Source: Cyanobacteria bacterium UBA791
GTDB lineage: Bacteria; Cyanobacteriota; Vampirovibrionia; Gastranaerophilales; Gastranaerophilaceae
DNA: 6,117 nucleotides
Reading direction: 5' to 3'
Assembly: GCA_002297005.1 (NCBI GenBank)
Contig: DBIX01000015.1
Location: forward strand, 1 to 6,117
In this document: positions 1 to 4,709 of the stretch, in pieces
Layout: every line of letters starts with the position of its first letter
Position numbering within the stretch: the stretch's first letter is position 1
Made by a program: the position numbers and the translations under genes
Notes under the pieces: generated by a model
The model's database searches: none
What the model was told of the DNA's origin: nothing
What the model saw: the letters and a program-made list of their open reading frames with translations, nothing else

Positions 1-377
1 ATACGTGTTACTTCTGATAAACGACCAGCGATTTCTGATTTAATAGCTGTCATTGCATCTGTACCATAAGTACCGTTTGCTGCTTGTTCAGTTAAATCTC
101 TGATACGTGTCATATTTGATTGGATTACATCCAATGTGCCTTCTTCAGTATCCAAAAGTGATGAACCCATTTGAGCGTTATCACCAGCTACGTTCAAAGA
201 ACTTACTTTATATTCTAATTTTGTTGATACTGCTGAACCAGCTGCGTCATCTTTTGATGAATTGATTCTCAAACCTGTTGATAATCTTTCCATCGCTGTG
301 TTCATTTTTGTTGTTGCATTGTTCAATGATTTTTGTGCAATCAACGATGCAACGTTTGTGTTTACTGTAATAGCCAT
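1..377 (-). CDS. flagellin, N-terminal part (runs off left edge)
   Basis: This is the first 125 codons plus two bases of a flagellin, the subunit that is exported through the flagellar type III apparatus and polymerises into the filament. The translation opens MAITVNTNVASLIAQKSLNN and continues through MERLSTGLRINSSKDDAAG, the D0/D1 N-terminal helix signature, then the IRDLTEQAANGTY segment of D1. The C-terminal half lies outside the window. The start ATG (377-375) is fixed by family alignment and by an upstream GAAAGGA (388-394) ten bases away. It aligns without gaps to the complete flagellin at 682-1755: 9 amino-acid differences in 125 (residues 5, 13, 51, 55, 58, 59, 62, 72, 121) and about 48 base differences in 377. 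It is one of a tandem pair on the same strand, but it has its own sigma-28 promoter and leader. The family assignment is certain; the paralogue name is not. Confidence 0.96.
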   Translation of the reverse strand, partial: MAITVNTNVASLIAQKSLNNATTKMNTAMERLSTGLRINSSKDDAAGSAVSTKLEYKVSSLNVAGDNAQMGSSLLDTEEGTLDVIQSNMTRIRDLTEQAANGTYGTDAMTAIKSEIAGRLSEVTR

Positions 378-387
378 AATTTTTGAA

Positions 388-394
388 TCCTTTC
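388..394 (-). promoter_or_regulatory. Shine-Dalgarno of the left flagellin, with embedded GGA
   Basis: The minus strand reads GAAAGGA, ten bases before the ATG at 377. The GGA core would also be a candidate second CsrA contact, with the upstream hairpin at 444-460 as the first. CsrA binding is inferred, not shown. Confidence 0.75.
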
Positions 395-435
395 AAATTT
401 CATGTGTAATAACTATGGTTTGCAAAATAAATGTC

Positions 436-463
436 TTGCGAGTCGTAATCCATACTTACGCAA
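436..463 (-). promoter_or_regulatory. Leader hairpin with GGA in the loop (candidate CsrA site)
   Basis: On the minus strand, CGTAA-GTATGGA-TTACG forms a perfect 5-bp stem (444-460) whose 7-nt loop carries GGA (449-451). An alternative outer stem, TTGCG/CGCAA (459-463 with 436-440), can close the same element with a bulge. It lies in the 5' UTR predicted from the sigma-28 promoter. GGA presented in a hairpin loop is the known recognition feature of CsrA/RsmA proteins, which repress hag translation in Bacillus. That it acts here is inference from structure. Confidence 0.5.
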
Positions 464-490
464 TACATCTCTGTTTACCTTTTGTCCATG

Positions 491-517
491 TTATCGTTTG
501 TTTGAAAAATAACTTTA
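491..517 (-). promoter_or_regulatory. Sigma-28 (FliA/SigD-type) flagellar promoter
   Basis: The minus strand reads TAAAGTTA (517-510), an 11-base spacer, then AACGATAA (498-491). The enteric sigma-28 consensus is TAAAGTTT-N11-GCCGATAA, so 7 of 8 and 6 of 8 positions match with exact spacing. Transcription would start near 484 and give a leader of roughly 107 nt before the left flagellin ATG. Late flagellar class control by sigma-28 is the usual mode for filament genes. Confidence 0.88.
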
Positions 518-616
518 AAACTATTCCGATAATCTCATCTATTTGGGGGAGAACAAAAAATAAAATGTATATTTTGACGGGGGTATAAATGCGATAAATA
601 AAGGTTTTTATAACTT

Positions 617-658
617 CCCCCTCACCCTACCCTCTCCCACCTTTAGGGGCAGAGGGTA
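617..658. repeat. GC-rich REP-like palindrome downstream of the complete flagellin
   Basis: A C-rich run (plus strand, from 617) leads into TACCCTCT (628-635), matched by AGAGGGTA (651-658). This is a perfect 8-bp stem, extendable by three C-G pairs around a small loop. It stands out sharply from the AT-rich surroundings. Similar CCCTCACCCTA/CCCTCTCCC palindromes are dispersed in many bacterial genomes. It starts 24 bases after the flagellin stop, so it could stabilise or end that transcript, but no T-run follows the stem on the minus strand. Only one copy is visible here, so its repeat status is inferred. Confidence 0.6.
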
Positions 659-681
659 TTCGTGAAAGGTTAATTACTTAA

Positions 682-1755
682 CTAGATTAAGCTCAAAGCA
701 ATACTTGGATTTTGGTTTGCTGTTGCAAGCAAGCTTGATGCTGTTTGTTGAAGAATTTGATTCTTAATGTAGTTAGAAGATTCTTCAGCAATATCAGCGT
801 CTTCAATCAATGATTTTGCAGATGTTAAGTTTGTAGACATAACATTTGTTACTTCCATTGCAGAAGAAATTCTTTGTTGAGCAGCACCGATTTCTGTCTT
901 TCTATCAGTTACATCTGATAAAGCTTTATCGATGTTGTTTAAGAATGCTCTTGCAGTTGTATCATTTCTAAAGATTTCGTCTAAATTATCTACTGCATTT
1001 TTAGAATCATCAGCATTTTTGAACGCAAATTTATCAGTTGAATCTGTTAATGCATCAGCTTCTTTTTGCTTGTCATAAGCAGCTGATGCAGCATCTTGAT
1101 CAGCATAAGTTAAATTTTTATCGCCATCAACTGTATAATAATCGTTACCAATTCTTGCATAGTCAGTACCGCCTTCTGAGAATGTAACAACATTACCTTT
1201 GCCGTCACCTTCTATTGCGTAATCACCTAGCAATGATTCTGATGTTGCTTCTGCAAATAGTGAACCTTGTAAATTGATTACTGAATCATCACCTGATGTG
1301 ATACCAACTTGTAGGTTAATACCATTATCCATTGAACCATCTAGTAATTTTTTACCGTTGAATTCAGTTGTACCAGCAATACGAGTAACTTCAGCTAAAC
1401 GACCTGCAATTTCAGATTTAATAGCTGTCATTGCATCTGTACCATAAGTACCGTTTGCTGCTTGTTCAGTCAAATCTCTGATACGTGTCATATTTGATTG
1501 AATTACGTCTAATGTTCCTTCTTCTGTATCTAAAAGTGAAGCACCCATTTGAGCATTGTCACCAGCTACAGCTAGAGAATTAATTTTATAATTTAATTTT
1601 GTTGCTACTGCACTACCTGCTGCATCATCTTTTGATGAATTGATTCTTAAACCAGTCGACAATCTTTCCATTGCCGTATTCATTTTTGTTGTTGCATTGT
1701 TTAATGATTTTTGAGCAACTAGCGATGCAACGTTTGTGTTGATTGTAATAGCCAT
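682..1755 (-). CDS. flagellin, complete
   Basis: This 357-residue filament subunit is a compact flagellin. Residues 1-165 carry the D0/D1 N-terminal helices (NTNVASLVAQKSL, MERLSTGLRINSSKDDAAG, RIRDLTEQAANGTY, TEFNGKKLLDGS). Residues about 170-260 are a short Asp/Ala/Lys-rich variable domain exposed on the filament. Residues about 262-357 are the returning D1/D0 helices (DVTDRKTEIGAAQQRISSAM, LIEDADIAEESSNYIKNQIL), ending in NPSIALSLI. No signal peptide is expected, because export is through the flagellar type III system. The start ATG is set by AAAGGAG (1765-1771) nine bases upstream and by the family N-terminus. It is a tandem paralogue of the partial flagellin at 1-377. Unlike that gene, it has no good sigma-28 promoter immediately upstream. 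A GGA-loop hairpin precedes its Shine-Dalgarno. Confidence 0.98.
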   Translation of the reverse strand: MAITINTNVASLVAQKSLNNATTKMNTAMERLSTGLRINSSKDDAAGSAVATKLNYKINSLAVAGDNAQMGASLLDTEEGTLDVIQSNMTRIRDLTEQAANGTYGTDAMTAIKSEIAGRLAEVTRIAGTTEFNGKKLLDGSMDNGINLQVGITSGDDSVINLQGSLFAEATSESLLGDYAIEGDGKGNVVTFSEGGTDYARIGNDYYTVDGDKNLTYADQDAASAAYDKQKEADALTDSTDKFAFKNADDSKNAVDNLDEIFRNDTTARAFLNNIDKALSDVTDRKTEIGAAQQRISSAMEVTNVMSTNLTSAKSLIEDADIAEESSNYIKNQILQQTASSLLATANQNPSIALSLI

Positions 1756-1763
1756 AAGTTTGA

Positions 1764-1797
1764 TCTCCTTTTCGTTTCTTCTGTTACGTCCTTGTAA
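1764..1797 (-). promoter_or_regulatory. CsrA-like leader of the complete flagellin: GGA-loop hairpin plus Shine-Dalgarno
   Basis: On the minus strand TTAC-AAGGAC-GTAA (1797-1784) forms a 4-bp stem with GGA in a six-base loop. The linear string TTACAAGGACGT matches 10 of 12 positions of the SELEX CsrA consensus RUACARGGAUGU. Twelve bases later comes AAAGGAG (1771-1765), the ribosome-binding site, with a second GGA. Two GGA sites, one of them over the Shine-Dalgarno, is the layout known for CsrA repression of hag in Bacillus. Function here is inferred. Confidence 0.6.
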
Positions 1798-1869
1798 TTA
1801 CTTTCTCATACGTTTATTCTCTGTATGAACGAGATATAGTCACTTCTACTATCGTCCTAAAGGAATAAT

Positions 1870-1902
1870 TCAGGGAATGCCCATCTTTGAATCAATTGCC
1901 AT
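1870..1902 (-). CDS. short leader ORF, 10 codons, flagellin-like start
   Basis: ATG at 1902-1900 opens an ORF encoding MAIDSKMGIP and a TGA at 1872-1870. It has an excellent ribosome-binding site, AAAGGAG (1917-1911), eight bases upstream. Its first three residues, Met-Ala-Ile, equal those of both flagellins. Its initiation region copies the flagellin geometry: GGA-loop hairpin, 12 bases, AAAGGAG. It lies 114 bases upstream of the complete flagellin on the same strand. It may be a translated leader peptide, the 5' stub left when another flagellin copy was deleted, or a CsrA-sequestering leader. No similarity to a known peptide is recognised. That it is translated is plausible from the ribosome-binding site; that it has a function is unknown. 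Confidence 0.45.
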   Translation of the reverse strand: MAIDSKMGIP

Positions 1903-1910
1903 AAATTTAA

Positions 1911-1949
1911 CTCCTTTCTTAATGCACTTATACCGAATCCGTACGGTAT
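1911..1949 (-). promoter_or_regulatory. Second GGA-loop hairpin plus Shine-Dalgarno, before the short ORF
   Basis: On the minus strand ATACCG-TACGGATT-CGGTAT (1949-1930) forms a 6-bp stem whose loop holds GGA. An embedded CCGTACGG palindrome (1939-1946) offers an alternative pairing. Twelve bases follow, then AAAGGAG (1917-1911). Spacing is identical to that of the complete flagellin's own leader at 1764-1797, so the unit looks like a duplicated flagellin translation-initiation region. Confidence 0.5.
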
Positions 1950-1950
1950 T

Positions 1951-1973
1951 GTTATATTGTGGTTTAATATAAC
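1951..1973. repeat. 8-bp perfect inverted repeat in the flagellin upstream region
   Basis: GTTATATT (1951-1958) and AATATAAC (1966-1973) are exact reverse complements around seven bases. If transcription starts near 1995, the repeat sits in the early transcribed region. It could be an operator dyad or an RNA hairpin. There is no U-run, so it is not an obvious terminator. Confidence 0.5.
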
Positions 1974-2001
1974 GTCATTGGACAATTATAAAGTTATATA
2001 C

Positions 2002-2030
2002 ATTATATGCCACATGAATTTTTCTTTCTA
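2002..2030 (-). promoter_or_regulatory. Sigma-70-type promoter candidate upstream of the complete flagellin
   Basis: The minus strand carries a perfect TATAAT (2007-2002) with TAGAAA (2030-2025) as a 4-of-6 -35 element at 17-bp spacing. Start would be near 1995, giving a 240-nt leader that contains the inverted repeat, two GGA-loop hairpins and the short ORF. The sequence is AT-rich, so chance matches are possible. It is the best candidate found in the gap between metX and the flagellin. Confidence 0.45.
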
Positions 2031-2086
2031 ACATTCAAGAAATTTTTCGTTAATGTTTCGTTACATAAATCTAAAATTCAACAATA

Positions 2087-3184
2087 TCAAGCATTTAAGA
2101 AACTCTTAACCACTTTTGTTTGTTTTTCAAATTCTAATAAAAACGCATCATGTCCAGCGTTTGATTGGATTTCTAAATATGAAACTTCTTTTCCATTTTT
2201 TACTAAAGCATTTACAATTTCTTTTGCCTGACAAGATGGGAACAACCAATCTGAAGAAAAAGAAATTATCAAAAATTTTGAGTTTGTATGTTCAAAAGCT
2301 TTTTCCAAAGAACCATATTTTAAGGCTACATCATAATAATCACAAGCCTTTGTAATATACAAATAACTATTTGCATCAAATCTATCTACAAAAGTTTGTC
2401 CTTGATGTTGCAAATAACTTTCCACCTGAAATTCAACATTAAAATCAAAATCAAGCTTATCTTTATCCTGCAATTTTCTTGCAAATTTATTATGCATAGA
2501 ATCCTCTGACAAGTAAGTAATGTGACCTATCATTCTTGCAATAGCCAAGCCTTTTTCAGGAAGTTTACCGTCATAATAATTACCATTATTAAAATTACTA
2601 TCTGATAAAATAGCATTTCTACCTACTGCATTAAAAGCAATAGCTTGTGCTGATAGTCTTGAAGTTGAAGCTATAACAATAGTTGATTTAACCATTTCTG
2701 GATAAGAAACAGACCATTCAATAGCTTGCATTCCACCCATTGAACCACCCGCTACAATTAACTTTTTAACACCTAAAAAATCTATCAATTTCTTTTGAAC
2801 TCTAACCGCATCTTCAAAAGTAATAACAGGAAAATTTAATCCATAAGGTTTTCCTGTATCAGGATTTATAGAATTTGGTCCAGTCGTTCCACTACAACCA
2901 CCCAACATATTTGAACATACGATAAAATATTTATCACTATCAAAAGCTTTTCCACTTCCGACCATGTTATCCCACCAACCAGCTTTTGTATCGCCCTTGT
3001 GATAGCCAGCAGCATGTGCATCTCCTGTCAAAGCATGTAATAGTAATATACAATTATCTTTTTCTTCGTTTAATTCGCCATAAGTTTCATACGCAATTTC
3101 ATATTCCTTTAAAACTTTTCCGCAATCAAGTTCTAAAGGCTCATCAACTATTAAAGTCTTTGTTTCTGTATAAAATTTAGACAC
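2087..3184 (-). CDS. metX: homoserine O-acyltransferase (MetX family)
   Basis: This 365-residue alpha/beta-hydrolase-fold enzyme of the cytoplasm transfers an acyl group, usually acetyl from acetyl-CoA, to the hydroxyl of homoserine. This is the committed step of methionine synthesis. The nucleophile elbow AGGSMGGMQ gives Ser148. SSDWLFP supplies the acid Asp312 and AGHDAFLLE the base His345, completing the triad. The NMLGGCSGTTGP segment (92-103) is characteristic of MetX. The length is normal for the family. The start is GTG (3184-3182), supported by AAAGGA (3196-3191) six bases upstream. No ATG fits better, and the N-terminus matches the family. It is divergent from the spoIID-like gene, and no metY partner is in the window. 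Some MetX proteins use succinyl-CoA, and sequence inspection alone does not exclude that. Confidence 0.95.
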   Translation of the reverse strand: MSKFYTETKTLIVDEPLELDCGKVLKEYEIAYETYGELNEEKDNCILLLHALTGDAHAAGYHKGDTKAGWWDNMVGSGKAFDSDKYFIVCSNMLGGCSGTTGPNSINPDTGKPYGLNFPVITFEDAVRVQKKLIDFLGVKKLIVAGGSMGGMQAIEWSVSYPEMVKSTIVIASTSRLSAQAIAFNAVGRNAILSDSNFNNGNYYDGKLPEKGLAIARMIGHITYLSEDSMHNKFARKLQDKDKLDFDFNVEFQVESYLQHQGQTFVDRFDANSYLYITKACDYYDVALKYGSLEKAFEHTNSKFLIISFSSDWLFPSCQAKEIVNALVKNGKEVSYLEIQSNAGHDAFLLEFEKQTKVVKSFLNA

Positions 3185-3202
3185 TTCAATTCCTTTTTAT
3201 CT

Positions 3203-3211
3203 ATTGTAGCA
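3203..3211 (-). promoter_or_regulatory. Extended -10 promoter of metX
   Basis: The minus strand reads TGC followed by TACAAT (3208-3203), a TGn-extended -10 box. No convincing -35 is present. Initiation about seven bases downstream, near 3196, would leave only a 12-nt leader that begins at the AAAGGA ribosome-binding site. Confidence 0.55.
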
Positions 3212-3247
3212 TGATTCTTGTTTTATTCCTAAAAAAAATAATTGAAC

Positions 3248-3253
3248 TATAAT
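3248..3253 (+). promoter_or_regulatory. -10 box of the spoIID-like gene, predicted leaderless
   Basis: A perfect TATAAT ends eight bases before the ATG at 3262, so transcription would begin at or within a few bases of the start codon. The stretch 3231-3261 contains no Shine-Dalgarno-like purine run. There is no recognisable -35 at 16-18 bp, but an A-tract (3231-3238) lies upstream. Confidence 0.6.
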
Positions 3254-3261
3254 ATATATTG

Positions 3262-4134
3262 ATGAAAAAATTATTACTAACATTATTTTTCATATTCTTA
3301 GTCCAAAACCCAGTTTTTGCAATAAAAATAGGGTTACAAACTGGTGTAGTTTCTGCAAAAGTAGGTGCTTCCACAGAGGCACAAATTCTTGATGCGAGAA
3401 ATAACAAGGTTTTATACACCATGGATAAAATGAGAAGTTATGAATTTAAAGCATATAAAAATCTCATAGCTCTTAAATACAACAACGATTATTACAACCT
3501 AAAAACAAATCAAATAGCAATTATTCCAACATCTTCAACAGGTTTTGTTAATGCAAAAAATCGCTGGTATAGAGGAGAATTAAGGATAATAAACCTCAAT
3601 GGGAAACTAAATGTAATAAACAAATTAAATATAGAAGATTATATAAGAGGTGTTGTACCATGCGAAATGCCATCTAGCTGGAATTACGAGGCACACAAGG
3701 CACAAGCAATCGCAGCAAGAAGTTATGCATTAGCAAACCTTGGCAAAAGAGGTTCACAAGGTTATGACCTAAAAGACACACCTGAAGACCAAGCCTATGG
3801 CGGTGCTACAAGCGAAAAACTTAACACAAATCGTGCAGTAAAAGATTCTGAGGGTATAGTAATTATCTATGACCTAAAAATTATCCCTGCATACTATTCA
3901 GCCTCAGCTGGTGGACACACAAAAAATGCTAGTGAGGTTTGGACAAGAGATTTGCCTTATATCAAGTCTGTTCCGTCTTACGATAGTGACATAAAGAAAA
4001 ATGGTCATGGTATAGGAATGTCACAACATGGGGCTAATAACCTTGCTAACAACGGATATAATGCATACCAAATTCTTAGATATTTTTATAAAAATATTAA
4101 ATTCGCTCGTATCAAGCAAGACTATTATAAATAG
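3262..4134 (+). CDS. exported SpoIID/LytB-domain protein
   Basis: The product is 290 residues with an N-terminal signal peptide: MKK, a hydrophobic core LLLTLFFIFLV, and a likely cleavage after PVFA (residue 20). It should act outside the cytoplasmic membrane. The SpoIID domain spans about residues 115-285: IEDYIRGVVPCEMPSSW with the probable catalytic Glu135, then KAQAIAARSYAL, the segment YYSASAGGHT, and GHGIGMSQHGANNLA (248-262). SpoIID is a lytic transglycosylase on denuded peptidoglycan. LytB-type relatives modify amidase activity. No sporulation genes are visible, so a general cell-wall role is inferred. It seems compact: only about 12 residues separate KSVPS from GHGIGMSQ, where longer family members carry many tens of residues. 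ATG 3262 is preferred to the adjoining TTG at 3259 because the signal peptide starts there. It has no Shine-Dalgarno. Confidence 0.9.
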   Translation: MKKLLLTLFFIFLVQNPVFAIKIGLQTGVVSAKVGASTEAQILDARNNKVLYTMDKMRSYEFKAYKNLIALKYNNDYYNLKTNQIAIIPTSSTGFVNAKNRWYRGELRIINLNGKLNVINKLNIEDYIRGVVPCEMPSSWNYEAHKAQAIAARSYALANLGKRGSQGYDLKDTPEDQAYGGATSEKLNTNRAVKDSEGIVIIYDLKIIPAYYSASAGGHTKNASEVWTRDLPYIKSVPSYDSDIKKNGHGIGMSQHGANNLANNGYNAYQILRYFYKNIKFARIKQDYYK

Positions 4135-4157
4135 TAGCTTTCTTAAATTTTTTTAAC

Positions 4158-4191
4158 ATTTGCATGATTTTTAAAAAAAATACTTGCAAAT
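4158..4191. repeat. Inverted repeat overlapping the HU promoter -35
   Basis: ATTTGCA (4158-4164) and TGCAAAT (4185-4191) are exact reverse complements separated by 20 AT-rich bases. The right arm overlaps the proposed -35 of the HU promoter, so a repressor or autoregulatory site is possible. It is not a terminator for the upstream gene, since no T-run follows the right arm. Confidence 0.4.
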
Positions 4192-4211
4192 CAAATAGGA
4201 ACGGCTATAAT
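4184..4211 (+). promoter_or_regulatory. Sigma-70 promoter of the HU gene
   Basis: TTGCAA (4184-4189) and a perfect TATAAT (4206-4211) are separated by 16 bp. The start would be near 4218, giving a leader of about 110 nt. Confidence 0.7.
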
Positions 4212-4242
4212 TAATTTATACATGACACAAAACCTAGATTTT

Positions 4243-4261
4243 ATATAGCTCATGGCTATAT
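4243..4261 (+). other. Hairpin in the HU mRNA leader
   Basis: ATATAGC (4243-4249) and GCTATAT (4255-4261) form a perfect 7-bp stem around TCATG. The loop and stem include an in-frame upstream ATG (4252), which would be masked if the hairpin forms. Confidence 0.4.
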
Positions 4262-4329
4262 CAATTCTAAAAAATGACAAGTTCATTAAATTTGGGGTGT
4301 CAGTTGTTCAAATACATAAGGAGGAAAAA

Positions 4330-4602
4330 ATGAACAAAGAAGAATTAGTAAAAGAAGTTGCAAAAAAATCTAAATTATCACAAAAAGCAGTTGCTGACGT
4401 ATTAGCAGCTACATTAGAAACTGTTGAAAAAACAGTTGCTAAAGGTAAAAAAGTTACTTTAGTTGGTTTCGGTACTTTCGAACCACGTAAAAGAGCAGCT
4501 AGAATGGGTAGAAACCCTCAAACTGGTAAAGAATTAAAAATCGCTGCTAAAACTGTACCAGCTTTCTCAGCAGGTAAAAAATTCAAAGAATTAGTAAAAT
4601 AG
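4330..4602 (+). CDS. hup: DNA-binding protein HU
   Basis: This 90-residue histone-like protein binds and bends DNA as a dimer and helps organise the nucleoid. It carries the family signature GFGTFEPRKRAARMGRNPQT in the DNA-binding arms, with the intercalating proline in RNPQTG at residue 63. The N-terminal helices (MNKEELVKEVAKKSKLSQKA) and C-terminal VPAFSAGKKFKELVK are typical HU. The length is exactly that of the family. The start ATG 4330 follows AAGGAGG (4318-4324) by five bases. An in-frame ATG at 4252 would add 26 residues that HU lacks, has no Shine-Dalgarno and lies in a hairpin, so it was not chosen. The gene has its own promoter and a strong terminator and is monocistronic. HU and IHF-like proteins are related, but this one looks like HU. 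Confidence 0.97.
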   Translation: MNKEELVKEVAKKSKLSQKAVADVLAATLETVEKTVAKGKKVTLVGFGTFEPRKRAARMGRNPQTGKELKIAAKTVPAFSAGKKFKELVK

Positions 4603-4622
4603 TTCTTTTAAAAATTTTAAAC

Positions 4623-4668
4623 AAAGACTTGATGCTTTATGCTCATAGAGTTTTATCGTTAAGTCTTT
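4623..4668 (+). other. Structured 3' UTR element after HU
   Basis: AAAGACTT (4623-4630) pairs perfectly with AAGTCTTT (4661-4668). Inside, CTTTAT and ATAGAG pair (one G-U) around the tetraloop GCTC. The element lies between the HU stop and its terminator, 11 bases before the terminator stem. It could stabilise the mRNA or be the body of a small 3'-end RNA. No known family is recognised. Confidence 0.45.
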
Positions 4669-4679
4669 AAAACAATCTT

Positions 4680-4709
4680 AGACCTCTGAAATTTCAGAGG
4701 TCTTTTTTT
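4680..4709 (+). terminator. Rho-independent terminator of HU
   Basis: AGACCTCTGAAA (4680-4691) is followed directly by its exact reverse complement (4692-4703), then seven T's (4703-4709). The T-tract overlaps the stop codon of the convergent rsmD (4710-4708). Read on the minus strand, the same stem is followed by only a weak T-rich stretch, so it may partly end the xerD-rsmD transcript as well. Confidence 0.95.

Noticed and set aside
525..532. Plus-strand TCCGATAA, a sigma-28-like -10 facing the end of the complete flagellin
   Set aside because: The sequence at the -35 distance (506-513) matches the consensus at only 3 of 8 positions, and there is no plus-strand gene to serve.
262..588. 108-codon plus-strand ORF opposite the left flagellin and its leader
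   Set aside because: It is antisense to conserved flagellin codons and the sigma-28 promoter, has no ribosome-binding site, and is explained by the antisense reading of a low-complexity frame.
1846..1853. GACGATAG on the minus strand as a sigma-28 promoter for the complete flagellin
   Set aside because: The -10 is fair but the region 11 bp upstream matches only 2 of 8 -35 positions.
1998..2013. TGGCATATAATGTATA on the minus strand as a sigma-54 promoter
   Set aside because: The GG at -24 is present but the essential -12 GC is missing. The embedded TATAAT fits sigma-70 better.
2030..2086. Terminator for metX
   Set aside because: Only weak AACATT/AATGTT pairing and CGTTA direct repeats are present. 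No stable stem with a T-run was found, so read-through toward the flagellin leader is not excluded.
2007..2355. Plus-strand ORFs opposite the 3' end of metX
   Set aside because: They overlap the catalytic His/Asp region of metX in antisense, show no domain features and lack a Shine-Dalgarno.
3201..3422. Minus-strand 73-codon ORF over the spoIID-like start
   Set aside because: It lies antisense to the signal peptide and mature N-terminus, overlaps the metX promoter, and has no supporting features.
4252..4329. N-terminal 26-residue extension of HU
   Set aside because: HU proteins begin at the MNKEEL position, which has AAGGAGG five bases upstream. The upstream ATG has no Shine-Dalgarno and lies in a hairpin.
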